A stretch of 11,148 nt of DNA, taken from Patescibacteria group bacterium. Its GTDB lineage: Bacteria > Patescibacteriota > Microgenomatia > UBA8517. The position numbers and the translations under genes were made by a program. The stretch lies in assembly GCA_018826545.1 (NCBI GenBank), contig JAHKAL010000055.1, positions 1 through 11,148 on the forward strand. The letters run 5' to 3'. Shown one piece after another: positions 1-5,266 of the stretch (the first letter of the stretch is position 1; each line of letters opens with the position of its first letter). The notes beneath the pieces are model-generated. The model had not been told where the DNA came from, did not search any database, and was given only the letters and a program-made list of their open reading frames with translations.

Positions 1-176
1 AACCAAGGCAACCTCGGCAAGAAGTCAAATCAGAGTTAGGAGATGTTCTTTACTCCCTGATTACTGTGGCAAACTCATTAGATATTGATTTAGAAGAAGC
101 TTTAGATTTAGTTTTAGAAAAATATCAAAAAAGACTTGAAAAAGGTAGCGCTGGCTCTGAAGTTGAAGAAAAATAA
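1..176 (+). CDS. MazG-like nucleotide pyrophosphohydrolase, C-terminal fragment
   Basis: The 5' part lies outside the window; the reading frame (first full codon at base 3) runs 57 codons to TAA at 174-176. The visible part has the MazG signature: an ELGD (ExxD) metal-ligand pair, then a helix with LYSLITVANSL and a second helix with DLEEALDLVLEKYQKR. In the MazG superfamily this all-alpha fold binds Mg2+ through ExxE...ExxD and cleaves (d)NTPs to NMP and pyrophosphate, usually for nucleotide-pool cleaning. The first ExxE half would be upstream and cannot be checked. The last residues (GSAGSEVEEK) are a polar tail. It converges on the zinc protein gene with a 27-base gap. A HisE-like phosphoribosyl-ATP pyrophosphatase is a less likely alternative. 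Confidence 0.75.
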   Translation, partial: PRQPRQEVKSELGDVLYSLITVANSLDIDLEEALDLVLEKYQKRLEKGSAGSEVEEK

Positions 177-188
177 TCTTCTGAAGAT
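176..188. terminator. Short convergent hairpin between MazG-like and CxxC genes
   Basis: ATCTT-CTG-AAGAT forms a 5-bp stem (a 6-bp symmetric arm if drawn as a palindrome). Read on the minus strand it is followed by TATTTTT, so it could weakly terminate the CxxC gene. The plus side has no T-run. The stem is short and AT-rich. Confidence 0.3.
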
Positions 189-203
189 CTTTACCTAAAC
201 TCT

Positions 204-701
204 TTAATTTTTCTTTTTTGCAACAACTTTTTTAACTTTTGGAGTCTTTACTTCTTTTACCTTTTCCTCAACAACTACTTTTGCAACTACTTTTTTAACC
301 TTGGAAGGCTTTGTTTCTTTTACTTCCACAACAGCCGGAATAGAAATAACCTTAGAATCAACTTTTGGCTCTAATATCTTGAGTATTCTATCAAGTTTAA
401 TATTTAAAGCATCAAATTGAGTTTTGTTTTGATCCGAACTTTGGGGTCTAAAATCAGATCTTTGTGGCCTTGGTGAATCTGATCTTCTTCCACCTTTTTT
501 CTCAAAACAGTCACTACAGTAAACCGGTTTGCCACTTGTAGGTCTAAAAGGTACTTCACATTCATTGCCGCAGTCGCTACAAACGGTTTTAAACATTTGG
601 CTGTCACCACGTCCTCCACCTCTATCAAAACCTCTTGAGCCAAAATCACGTCTACCAAAAGAGCGTCCCCCGCCTCTACTGTCTCTGTTAAAATTTCCCA
701 T
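204..701 (-). CDS. CxxC-x17-CxxC zinc-binding protein with RG-rich head and Lys/Val tail
   Basis: 165 aa. Residues 1-35 are rich in Arg, Gly, Asp and Phe (GGGR, RRDFGSRGFDRGG), like RGG nucleic-acid-binding tails. Residues 36-66 hold a zinc knuckle: C41-x2-C44, 17 residues, C62-x2-C65, with the typical CSDCGNECEVPF and KPVYCSDCF segments. Residues 95-110 form a short amphipathic helix (FDALNIKLDRILKIL). The tail from about 130 has two copies of KVKKVVAK and ends in lysines. The knuckle matches the CxxC-x17-CxxC family that I know from Patescibacteria and some archaea; its function is not established. The composition suggests binding to RNA, DNA or ribosomes (inference). ATG at 701 is preceded by a possible extended -10 at 711-719 and no Shine-Dalgarno site. 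Confidence 0.85.
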   Translation of the reverse strand: MGNFNRDSRGGGRSFGRRDFGSRGFDRGGGRGDSQMFKTVCSDCGNECEVPFRPTSGKPVYCSDCFEKKGGRRSDSPRPQRSDFRPQSSDQNKTQFDALNIKLDRILKILEPKVDSKVISIPAVVEVKETKPSKVKKVVAKVVVEEKVKEVKTPKVKKVVAKKKN

Positions 702-710
702 AATTTATAG

Positions 711-719
711 CTTATCACA
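711..719 (-). promoter_or_regulatory. Possible extended -10 of the CxxC gene
   Basis: On the minus strand TG-T-GATAAG lies 9 bases before the ATG at 701. The hexamer matches TATAAT at 4 of 6 positions. The spacing equals that of the clearer leaderless promoters in the window. Confidence 0.35.
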
Positions 720-734
720 TTTTAGAAATTAAAC

Positions 735-743
735 TGGTACAAT
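735..743 (+). promoter_or_regulatory. Extended -10 promoter of the 76-aa gene
   Basis: TG-G-TACAAT ends 9 bases before the ATG at 753. A start site about 7 bases downstream would give an mRNA with almost no 5' leader. No clear -35 is seen (TCACAT at 715-720 is a weak candidate with 17-bp spacing). Confidence 0.6.
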
Positions 744-752
744 TCATCCCTT

Positions 753-983
753 ATGCCAATGGACCCCAAATATAAAGAATTGGAACTCGACAATGTTGAA
801 GCACGGGGTGCGGGACGTGTTTGGCAGGAAATGGCTAAAAACCCTGCACTTCCTGGCTCAAATACTGTAGCAACTTTTCCTCATGGAATTCCAAGTCAAG
901 TCGTAGAGAGAAAAAAGAAAATAACAAAAGAAGCAATAGACGCCGAAATCACACAGGTTTTAAGAAGAGAAAGAGAAGAATAA
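753..983 (+). CDS. Small hypothetical protein, 76 aa
   Basis: I do not recognise a family. The product is soluble, highly charged and mostly helical, with a Lys/Arg-Glu rich C-terminus (VVERKKKITKEAIDAEI then RREREE). The middle (PALPGSNTVATFPHGIPSQ) is likely a loop. There is no signal peptide, membrane segment or cysteine. The start could be ATG 753 or ATG 759 (Met3); 753 is kept because the extended -10 box lies 9 bases upstream, the same spacing as at other starts. It is divergent from the CxxC gene across only 51 bases, so the two promoters are interleaved. Codon use is like its neighbours, and a real gene is supported by the promoter and the clean upstream gap. Confidence 0.6.
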   Translation: MPMDPKYKELELDNVEARGAGRVWQEMAKNPALPGSNTVATFPHGIPSQVVERKKKITKEAIDAEITQVLRREREE

Positions 984-1019
984 TTTAATATCTTTCACCT
1001 TTTAATTACTAGAAGTATC

Positions 1020-1046
1020 AAAAAAATTATTCTCCCAAAAGAGAAT
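1020..1046 (-). terminator. Rho-independent terminator of the broken gene
   Basis: On the minus strand a 6-bp stem ATTCTC/GAGAAT with a 6-base loop (TTTTGG) is followed by AATTTTTTT. The stem overlaps the last codons of the interrupted gene at 1027-1416 (stop TAA at 1027-1029). Confidence 0.55.
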
Positions 1047-1416
1047 TTAACGCTTTTATCCGTACACTATTGTCTCCACCCATAAGATTGCATAAATTTA
1101 CATGGTAGTTCCCAAGATTTTCTTTACCGAGTATTTCCAAAATATATCGATATTCAGCCAATGTAGCATTTTCCTGGGCATTATCTGAACAATCTAAAAT
1201 TTCAGTCTTTTCATGAACAATTATTGCTTCAATTTCTTCTGGTTTTATTCCACCTGATAAATAGTAAGATTAATCGATTGCGATTATTACTTCTCCTTTG
1301 ATATTAATCGTAGCTTTGGCTCTATTACCATAACTACTCCCCATTCTATGTTCTCTAATAAAATTGTTATATTGTTCAGGCTCTTCAAAAATATTAATAT
1401 TTACTGTCTCTTTCAT
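1027..1416 (-). pseudogene. Gene interrupted by one in-frame stop (129 codons plus stop)
   Basis: Read on the minus strand from ATG 1416, the frame gives MKETVNINIFEEPEQYNNF..., reaches a single TAA at 1270-1272 (codon 49, after EVIIAID), then continues open for 80 more codons to TAA at 1027-1029. Both halves read like normal protein, and the second half has no good start near its beginning. One base change (GAA to TAA) would explain the break. The second half includes IIVHEKTEI and, 14 residues later, QENATLAEY. This loosely recalls small zincin-like proteins with HExxE and HExAxxxE, so a degenerate metal-binding protein is possible (speculative). A terminator follows directly, and a TATAAT lies 24 bases before ATG. 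It could also be a sequencing error. It fills most of the otherwise gene-free 984-1516 stretch. Confidence 0.6.
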
Positions 1417-1440
1417 GCTCTTTATCAAACATTAAACAGT

Positions 1441-1446
1441 ATTATA
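1441..1446 (-). promoter_or_regulatory. -10 box upstream of the broken gene
   Basis: A perfect minus-strand TATAAT lies 24 bases before the ATG at 1416. Unlike most starts here it would give a leader of about 17 bases, with an AAAGAG purine stretch just before ATG. No good -35 is seen. Confidence 0.45.
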
Positions 1447-1480
1447 CAAGCCTCAGACATTTTTACACTCATCGACAACT

Positions 1481-1509
1481 TTACAAATGCTTTCTTTTCT
1501 GTTTATCAT
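1481..1509 (+). promoter_or_regulatory. Promoter of the secreted Cys-rich protein; decides its start
   Basis: TTACAA (1481-1486), a 17-base spacer, then TATCAT (1504-1509). The -10 ends 7 bases before ATG 1517. This favours 1517 over the in-frame ATG at 1487, which would overlap the region just behind the -35. Confidence 0.45.
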
Positions 1510-1516
1510 TAGTCTT

Positions 1517-2203
1517 ATGAAAAACAAATTCTATATCCTTCTGGTTAGTCTTCTATCTGTTTTTGCAATAGTCTTTGTTTTGAGATTTGTTATTGGAGGA
1601 GATGAAGATACTTGGCTTTGTGAAAATGGAGAGTGGGTTAAACATGGCCAACCAGCTTCCGATCATCCATCTTCAGGCTGTGGAGAAAATAAATTAATAG
1701 GAGGAGATAAAGATATCCATGATTGTCTTATTGCGGCAGGATATTCCTGGTGTAGTCAAAAAGAAAAATGTCTAAGAGAATGGGAAGAGCCTTGTATTCA
1801 AGAAAAAGCTTTTGAAGTTCTTACTAATCTAAAAAAGGAAACAAACATCTCTTTTTCTGGAATTGGAATAACAAGTTTTAAATGGGTTACCAATGAATCT
1901 CAAACAAACGGAAAATATGAACCAATTGAAAAAGAATTAAATGGAAAAGTATTCAGTGCAGAAAATGTAGAAAACAAAAATTTAAAGAAAATTGATGATT
2001 TTTTTAAAGAAAACAGTTTTCGGAGTGATAAATATAATGTTGCTACAGGAACTTACAAATCTTTAACTGGTTACAAAAGAGAAAATATGGTTTGTATAAT
2101 TACTACTACTTTAACTGAATATGACCCTTCAAATCCAGAAAAAATACTTGAAACAACTGACACAACTACTCTAAAAATTGAGTGTGGAGAAATTCTAGAA
2201 TAA
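1517..2203 (+). CDS. Membrane-anchored, secreted Cys-rich protein of unknown function
   Basis: 228 aa from ATG 1517; an in-frame ATG at 1487 would add 10 residues but lies upstream of the likely -10. Residues 5-27 form an N-terminal hydrophobic anchor after MKNK, with no lipobox cysteine. Two short Cys modules follow: DTWLCENGEWVKHGQPASDHP...GC (C35, C55) and DCLIAAGYSWCSQKEKCLREWEEPC (C70, C79, C85, C93). Such W-C-ENG-W-V-K-HG-P and GYSWC...KCLR.WEE.C modules look familiar from exported proteins of Patescibacteria, but I know no assigned function. Residues 98-228 form an alpha/beta domain with two more cysteines (C193, C223). All eight cysteines lie outside the membrane and could form four disulfides. 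It precedes the ATP-grasp gene, which has its own promoter. Confidence 0.75.
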   Translation: MKNKFYILLVSLLSVFAIVFVLRFVIGGDEDTWLCENGEWVKHGQPASDHPSSGCGENKLIGGDKDIHDCLIAAGYSWCSQKEKCLREWEEPCIQEKAFEVLTNLKKETNISFSGIGITSFKWVTNESQTNGKYEPIEKELNGKVFSAENVENKNLKKIDDFFKENSFRSDKYNVATGTYKSLTGYKRENMVCIITTTLTEYDPSNPEKILETTDTTTLKIECGEILE

Positions 2204-2227
2204 ATAAGTATTTTTCTTCTTTTTGCG

Positions 2228-2233
2228 TATAAT
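2228..2233 (+). promoter_or_regulatory. -10 box of the ATP-grasp gene
   Basis: A perfect TATAAT (with TG at 2224-2225) ends 15 bases before ATG 2249. The expected leader is about 9 bases and contains no Shine-Dalgarno sequence. Confidence 0.6.
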
Positions 2234-2248
2234 GTTTATTATTCTTTA

Positions 2249-3637
2249 ATGAAAACAAAAAAACCATCCGAAGTGAGTAATCAACTTCCCAAAACTACAA
2301 TTTTTATATCAAATTTGTCTGAAGATGTCTGGCCTTTCATTAAAAATATGTCAGACCCAATAGAACGTAAAAATGAAATAGAAGAAAATGCCTATCTTGC
2401 AGATAGAGATTTATTTTCTTTAGCACAAGAATCAAGAATAATTTTAATTACTCCCAAAAAAGTATCAAAACCATTTCTAGATTACTTTAAAAATCTTTTT
2501 AATATTAAAAAGGTAGATATTTTAGTCCCAAATAATCATACAGGTGAAATTTGCAAAGATATTCTAAAAGATAAAAAAATAATTGAAAAAATAATTAAAT
2601 TGGCAAATTCATCTAATAGGATAAACCTTACCCCCTATTCAACATCACTTCAGTTTCTTGAACTTGTAAATTTTTTAAATAAAAAAGGGTTAAAAGTTCA
2701 TACACCAGAATCTCCGGCAGAAGAAGATGCTTGGACAGTAAACTTTTTTGGCAGTAAATCAGGAATAAGACAGCTAGCTCAACAATCTGCAAGAGAAGAA
2801 CCAGATCTTTATATGCCTAATGGATATATTTGTATGGGAATAGAAGATGCCGCAAGAATTGCTGCTAAAAAGTATGTTAAAGAAAATGGTGTTGTCTTAA
2901 AAACTAATAAAGGCCATTCCGGTGCTGGAGTATTAATTTTTAGACCCAATGAACTTTCCAAAAACTATCAAAAAGCTGAAAAAGAAATATTAAGAATATT
3001 AAAATTAGATTCATATTGGGAGAAATTCCCAATAATAATTGAAAGTCTTATTAACATTAATCCAAAAATTGCTGGAGGATTCCCTTCTGTAGAATTTAAA
3101 ATTCAAAAAAATGGAAGAGTAGACTTTCTTTATTTTTGTGGAATGAGAGTTACTAAAGAAGGAGTATTTAAGGGAATGGAAGTAAATGACAATGTTATTT
3201 CAGATAGAATTGAAACTCAAATAATGGATACTGGTTTTTATGTTGGGGAAAAATACGCTCAAGCAGGATACCGAGGATATTTTGATATTGATTTTGTAGC
3301 CTCCAAAAATGGAAAGATATTTACAACTGAATCAAATGTTAGAAGGACAGGCGGAACTCACGTTTTTCATATGGCTTCAAAACTTTTTGGTAGAGAATTT
3401 TTATATAATACTTTTATCCTTTCAACAAATTTATTTTCTTTTTCAGATAAAAGAAAATATAACTTTAAAAGTTTGAAAAAAGTTCTTTCCCCCATACTTT
3501 ATGACAAAAAGAAAAAAGAGGGGATAATTATAGTTTCAGAAAATCTTCTGGAACTAAATAAACTTGCCTACGTTATATTTGGTAAGACCAAAAAGAGAGC
3601 CTTAGAGATTGAAGATAAAATGCAAAAACTTCTTTAG
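2249..3637 (+). CDS. Pre-ATP-grasp / ATP-grasp domain carboxylate-amine ligase
   Basis: 462 aa. Residues 15-100 resemble a pre-ATP-grasp domain (TTIFISNLSEDVW; SRIILITPKKVSKPFLDYF). From about 165 to 390 there is an ATP-grasp fold: VVLKTNKGHSGAGVLIF (216-231, ATP-binding Lys and Gly-rich loop), IIIES (262-266, hinge to adenine), AGYRGYFDIDFV (339-350, metal Asp), and TTESNVRRTGGTH (359-371; E361 and N363 bind Mg2+, Arg/Thr-Gly-Gly after). This architecture occurs in peptide ligases that join a carboxylate to an amine through an acyl-phosphate, as in PGM1-type ligases. The substrate is unknown, and no adjacent precursor peptide or amino-acid pathway gene is visible. The C-terminal 70 residues are basic. 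It ends three bases from the convergent cupin stop. Confidence 0.8.
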   Translation: MKTKKPSEVSNQLPKTTIFISNLSEDVWPFIKNMSDPIERKNEIEENAYLADRDLFSLAQESRIILITPKKVSKPFLDYFKNLFNIKKVDILVPNNHTGEICKDILKDKKIIEKIIKLANSSNRINLTPYSTSLQFLELVNFLNKKGLKVHTPESPAEEDAWTVNFFGSKSGIRQLAQQSAREEPDLYMPNGYICMGIEDAARIAAKKYVKENGVVLKTNKGHSGAGVLIFRPNELSKNYQKAEKEILRILKLDSYWEKFPIIIESLININPKIAGGFPSVEFKIQKNGRVDFLYFCGMRVTKEGVFKGMEVNDNVISDRIETQIMDTGFYVGEKYAQAGYRGYFDIDFVASKNGKIFTTESNVRRTGGTHVFHMASKLFGREFLYNTFILSTNLFSFSDKRKYNFKSLKKVLSPILYDKKKKEGIIIVSENLLELNKLAYVIFGKTKKRALEIEDKMQKLL

Positions 3638-3642
3638 AAGTT
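3622..3642 (-). terminator. Probable terminator of the cupin gene inside the ATP-grasp 3' end
   Basis: A 6-bp stem AACTTC/GAAGTT with a 4-base loop (3627-3642) covers the end of the ATP-grasp gene and the cupin stop. On the minus strand the stem runs into TTTTTGC. On the plus strand no T-run follows, so it fits the cupin transcript best. Confidence 0.45.
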
Positions 3643-4030
3643 AATGATTATGTTCCTCTTCTTCAGCCTTCATTGCTTCTTCTTTTGTTTTATGCACAGT
3701 TCCCTCAGGGTGATTTGGCGGACTGTAAATGGTATAGAGTTTTAAGTCTTCAGTTTGAGATGTATTTACTACATTATGTTGGGTTCCTGCTGAAATAATT
3801 ATTCCAAAACCCTCATCAAACACTGTTTCTTCACCATCCATAATTACCTTACCTTCTCCTTCTTCAATTCTGAAAAACTGATCAACTGATTCGTGAACCT
3901 CCATTCCAATATCCTCCCCTGGTTTAAGGCACATCACTACTAATTGCACATGCTGACCTGTATAAATAACTTGTCTAAAGAATGAATTTTGTTCTGTAGT
4001 CTCTTCGATTTTTCCAACATAGCCTATCAT
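3641..4030 (-). CDS. Small single-domain cupin
   Basis: 129 aa, a typical length for a cupin_2 protein. Motif 1 is PGEDIGMEVHESVDQFFRIEEG (37-58) with likely metal ligands E44, H46 and Q51; motif 2 is AGTQHNVVNT (81-90) with H85. After it comes LYTIYSPPNHPEGTVHKT, characteristic of a widespread subfamily often labelled mannose-6-phosphate isomerase-like, but without that enzyme's other domains. The reaction is unknown; metal-dependent small-molecule binding or isomerisation is possible. The tail (KAEEEEHNH) is acidic and His-ended. Unlike most genes here it has a real leader and a near-perfect Shine-Dalgarno site (4037-4045), which fixes ATG 4030 and hints at a different origin. Confidence 0.85.
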   Translation of the reverse strand: MIGYVGKIEETTEQNSFFRQVIYTGQHVQLVVMCLKPGEDIGMEVHESVDQFFRIEEGEGKVIMDGEETVFDEGFGIIISAGTQHNVVNTSQTEDLKLYTIYSPPNHPEGTVHKTKEEAMKAEEEEHNH

Positions 4031-4036
4031 TTTTTA

Positions 4037-4067
4037 ATCACCTCCGTTTCTTAATTTCAATATATCA
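4037..4067 (-). promoter_or_regulatory. Promoter -10 and strong RBS of the cupin gene
   Basis: On the minus strand TG-A-TATATT (4059-4067) is an extended -10. GGAGGTGAT (4037-4045), complementary to the 16S 3' end, lies 6 bases before ATG. The leader is about 20 bases. Confidence 0.6.
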
Positions 4068-4095
4068 CTATAGCAAAAAATTAAAAGAAAGTTTC

Positions 4096-4104
4096 TGATA
4101 GAAT
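4096..4104 (+). promoter_or_regulatory. Extended -10 promoter of the DedA/VTT gene
   Basis: TG-A-TAGAAT ends 7 bases before ATG 4112, so transcription would begin at or next to the start codon. No Shine-Dalgarno site precedes the gene. Confidence 0.6.
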
Positions 4105-4111
4105 TAAGCTG

Positions 4112-4663
4112 ATGGCTATAAAAAAGAAAAGGAATCTACAAATTAAAACAACTCTTACCTTAATCACAGCAATCCTAATTACCATTATTGTTTATTTATT
4201 TAGAAACAAACTAACAATACTTGGGACATTTGGATACTTTGGAATATTTCTATTAAGTATTTTGGGTAACGCAACCATAATTCTTCCACTACCCTCAATA
4301 TTAACTGCCTACTTGGGAGGAGGAATATTTAATCCATTTTGGGTAGGAATTATTGCAGCTCTTGGAGCAACCATTGGAGAGTTGACTGGTTACTTGGCAG
4401 GTTATGGGGGAAGAACAATTATTGAAGATCCGAAAAAACTAGAAAAAATTGAAAGTTGGATGAAAAAATATGGATTATGGACAATTTTTGTTTTGGCGGT
4501 AATTCCAAACCCACTTTTTGATTTAGCTGGAATTGCCTCAGGAATGTTAAAAGTTCCTGTTTGGAAATATTTTTTGGTTACCTGGGCTGGAAAAACGATT
4601 AAATTCTTAGGTTTTTCCTATCTCGGAGCTGGTTCTTTTAAGTTAATTGAAAAGTTTTCCTAA
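4112..4663 (+). CDS. DedA/VTT-domain (SNARE-associated) membrane protein
   Basis: 183 aa integral membrane protein. A basic start (MAIKKKRNLQIK) precedes helix 13-30. The VTT/DedA core follows: FGYFGIFLLSILGNATIILPLPS (40-62), GATIGELTGYLAGYGGR (85-101, with conserved E90 and the G-x2-GR turn), then a basic amphipathic stretch (DPKKLEKIESWMKKYG). VLAVIPNPLFDLAGIASGMLKVPVWKYF (128-154) is the second re-entrant/Pro region, and the last helix is KTIKFLGFSYLG. DedA proteins move or scramble phospholipids or undecaprenyl phosphate and support envelope homeostasis; which of these applies is not clear from sequence. It is a single-gene unit whose stop overlaps the DUF134 stop by 4 bases. Confidence 0.85.
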   Translation: MAIKKKRNLQIKTTLTLITAILITIIVYLFRNKLTILGTFGYFGIFLLSILGNATIILPLPSILTAYLGGGIFNPFWVGIIAALGATIGELTGYLAGYGGRTIIEDPKKLEKIESWMKKYGLWTIFVLAVIPNPLFDLAGIASGMLKVPVWKYFLVTWAGKTIKFLGFSYLGAGSFKLIEKFS

Positions 4664-4671
4664 AACTCTTC
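4649..4671. terminator. Hairpin across the tail-to-tail DedA/DUF134 overlap
   Basis: A 10-bp stem with one A-C mismatch (GAAAAGTTTT / AAAACTCTTC) and a 3-base loop CCT is centred on the overlapping stop codons. Neither side has a clear T-run, so it may protect 3' ends rather than terminate. Confidence 0.35.
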
Positions 4672-4938
4672 TATCCTTATAGCTTTTCCATCAATTATTG
4701 ACTGAGCGACTTTTTTCCTAGCACTTTTTAAAATTCTTGCAAAAGTAGGTTGGGAAACTCCCATTTCTTTTGCAGCTTGCGTTTGATCTAAACCATCAAC
4801 GTCATAAAATTTTAGAGCGCTTACTTCATCAGGAAACAAAATTTCTTCTTCTAAACTGCAAAGTGGAATTCCTTGGGGTTTAAAATATTTAACCCCAGGA
4901 TTAAAACAATTACATCTTGGTAGTTTTGGTCTTCCCAT
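4660..4938 (-). CDS. DUF134 / UPF0251 family HTH DNA-binding protein
   Basis: 92 aa, normal for the family. The N-terminal part has the GRPKLPRCNCFNPGV segment (C9, C11) and YFKPQGIPLCSLEEEILFPDEVSALKFYDVDGL (19-50; C27). Residues 51-76 form a sigma-region-4-like helix-turn-helix: DQTQAAKEMGVSQPTFARILKSARKKVAQ. The ending GKAIRI is also typical. Family members are predicted transcription regulators, often found with DUF5320 and Fe-Mo-cofactor-like proteins in anaerobes; the DUF5320 gene is immediately upstream on the same strand here. ATG 4938 has TG-G-TATAAT 7 bases upstream, so it can be transcribed alone and leaderless. Its stop overlaps the DedA stop. Confidence 0.9.
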   Translation of the reverse strand: MGRPKLPRCNCFNPGVKYFKPQGIPLCSLEEEILFPDEVSALKFYDVDGLDQTQAAKEMGVSQPTFARILKSARKKVAQSIIDGKAIRIEEF

Positions 4939-4945
4939 TTTAGTT

Positions 4946-4954
4946 ATTATACCA
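4946..4954 (-). promoter_or_regulatory. Consensus extended -10 promoter of the DUF134 gene
   Basis: TG-G-TATAAT on the minus strand, a perfect extended -10, ends 7 bases before ATG 4938. It directly abuts the GC-rich inverted repeat at 4955-4986. Confidence 0.7.
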
Positions 4955-4986
4955 GCCCCGCTTTTAGGTACCGTATTTAACGGGGC
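4955..4986. repeat. GC-rich inverted repeat upstream of the DUF134 promoter
   Basis: GCCCCG (4955-4960) and CGGGGC (4981-4986) flank a 20-base loop containing GGTACC. In this AT-rich context it stands out. It sits between the DUF5320 stop and the DUF134 -10 box. It could terminate the DUF5320 transcript or be an operator of DUF134; no T-run follows, which makes a terminator less likely. Confidence 0.45.
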
Positions 4987-4996
4987 AAGTTATTTA

Positions 4997-5188
4997 TTAG
5001 ACTATTTCTTTCTCTACTTCTTTTAATTCCTCTTTTAGATAAGCTTTGTATTCTACTAAAGCTTTTTTCTTATCTTCTTTGGAAATACTTCCACGAAAAC
5101 AACCTCTCATGTAGCAAGGGCAATTTCCCATTCCTCTACCTGTTCTTGGACCCATTCCCATGGGACCTGTTCCATCAAATCTTGGCAT
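4997..5188 (-). CDS. DUF5320 family small protein
   Basis: 63 aa. The N-terminus MPRFDGTGPMGMGPRTGRGMG is the hallmark of DUF5320. It is followed by CPCYMRGC (C23, C25, C30) and a charged helix from 36 (SKEDKKKALVEYKAYLKEELKEVEKEI) that probably forms a coiled coil. The function is unknown; relatives occur in anaerobic bacteria and archaea near DUF134 and NifX/NifB-like genes, suggesting a metal- or cofactor-linked role (inference). No such partner is seen beyond DUF134. A strong Shine-Dalgarno site 5 bases before ATG 5188 fixes the start. The promoter region overlaps a 24-base inverted repeat that could be an operator. Confidence 0.88.
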   Translation of the reverse strand: MPRFDGTGPMGMGPRTGRGMGNCPCYMRGCFRGSISKEDKKKALVEYKAYLKEELKEVEKEIV

Positions 5189-5193
5189 ATTTT

Positions 5194-5204
5194 ATCACCC
5201 CCTT
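5194..5204 (-). promoter_or_regulatory. Strong ribosome binding site of the DUF5320 gene
   Basis: The minus strand reads AAGGGGGTGAT, then 5 bases to ATG 5188. With the cupin site this is one of only two strong Shine-Dalgarno sequences seen in the window. Confidence 0.7.
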
Positions 5205-5218
5205 AATTTTCATACTTG

Positions 5219-5242
5219 TATTATGAATACATATTCATTATA
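5219..5242. promoter_or_regulatory. ArsR/SmtB-like operator candidate
   Basis: An imperfect 11-2-11 inverted repeat with core ATGAATA-CA-TATTCAT (7-bp perfect arms), extended by TATT/TATA flanks with one mismatch. The size and TGAA...TTCA core resemble ArsR/SmtB metalloregulator sites. It overlaps a minus-strand TATAAT (5237-5242), and TTGACA (minus, 5251-5256) lies next to it, so binding would block DUF5320 transcription. No ArsR gene is in the window. Confidence 0.45.
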
Positions 5243-5266
5243 TTACATATTGTCAAATATTGAAAG

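Noticed and set aside
404..718. Second minus-strand frame overlapping the CxxC gene
   Set aside because: The zinc-knuckle frame is clearly the coding one; the overlapping frame has no recognisable features.
1270..1272. Recoded stop codon (read-through or reassigned TAA) in the broken gene
   Set aside because: TAA ends several intact genes here, and there is no nearby recoding structure, so a nonsense mutation or sequencing error is simpler.
1487..1516. ATG 1487 as the start of the secreted Cys-rich protein
   Set aside because: The -10 candidate at 1504-1509 lies downstream of it, and M11 (1517) gives the usual MKNK-type start of a membrane anchor.
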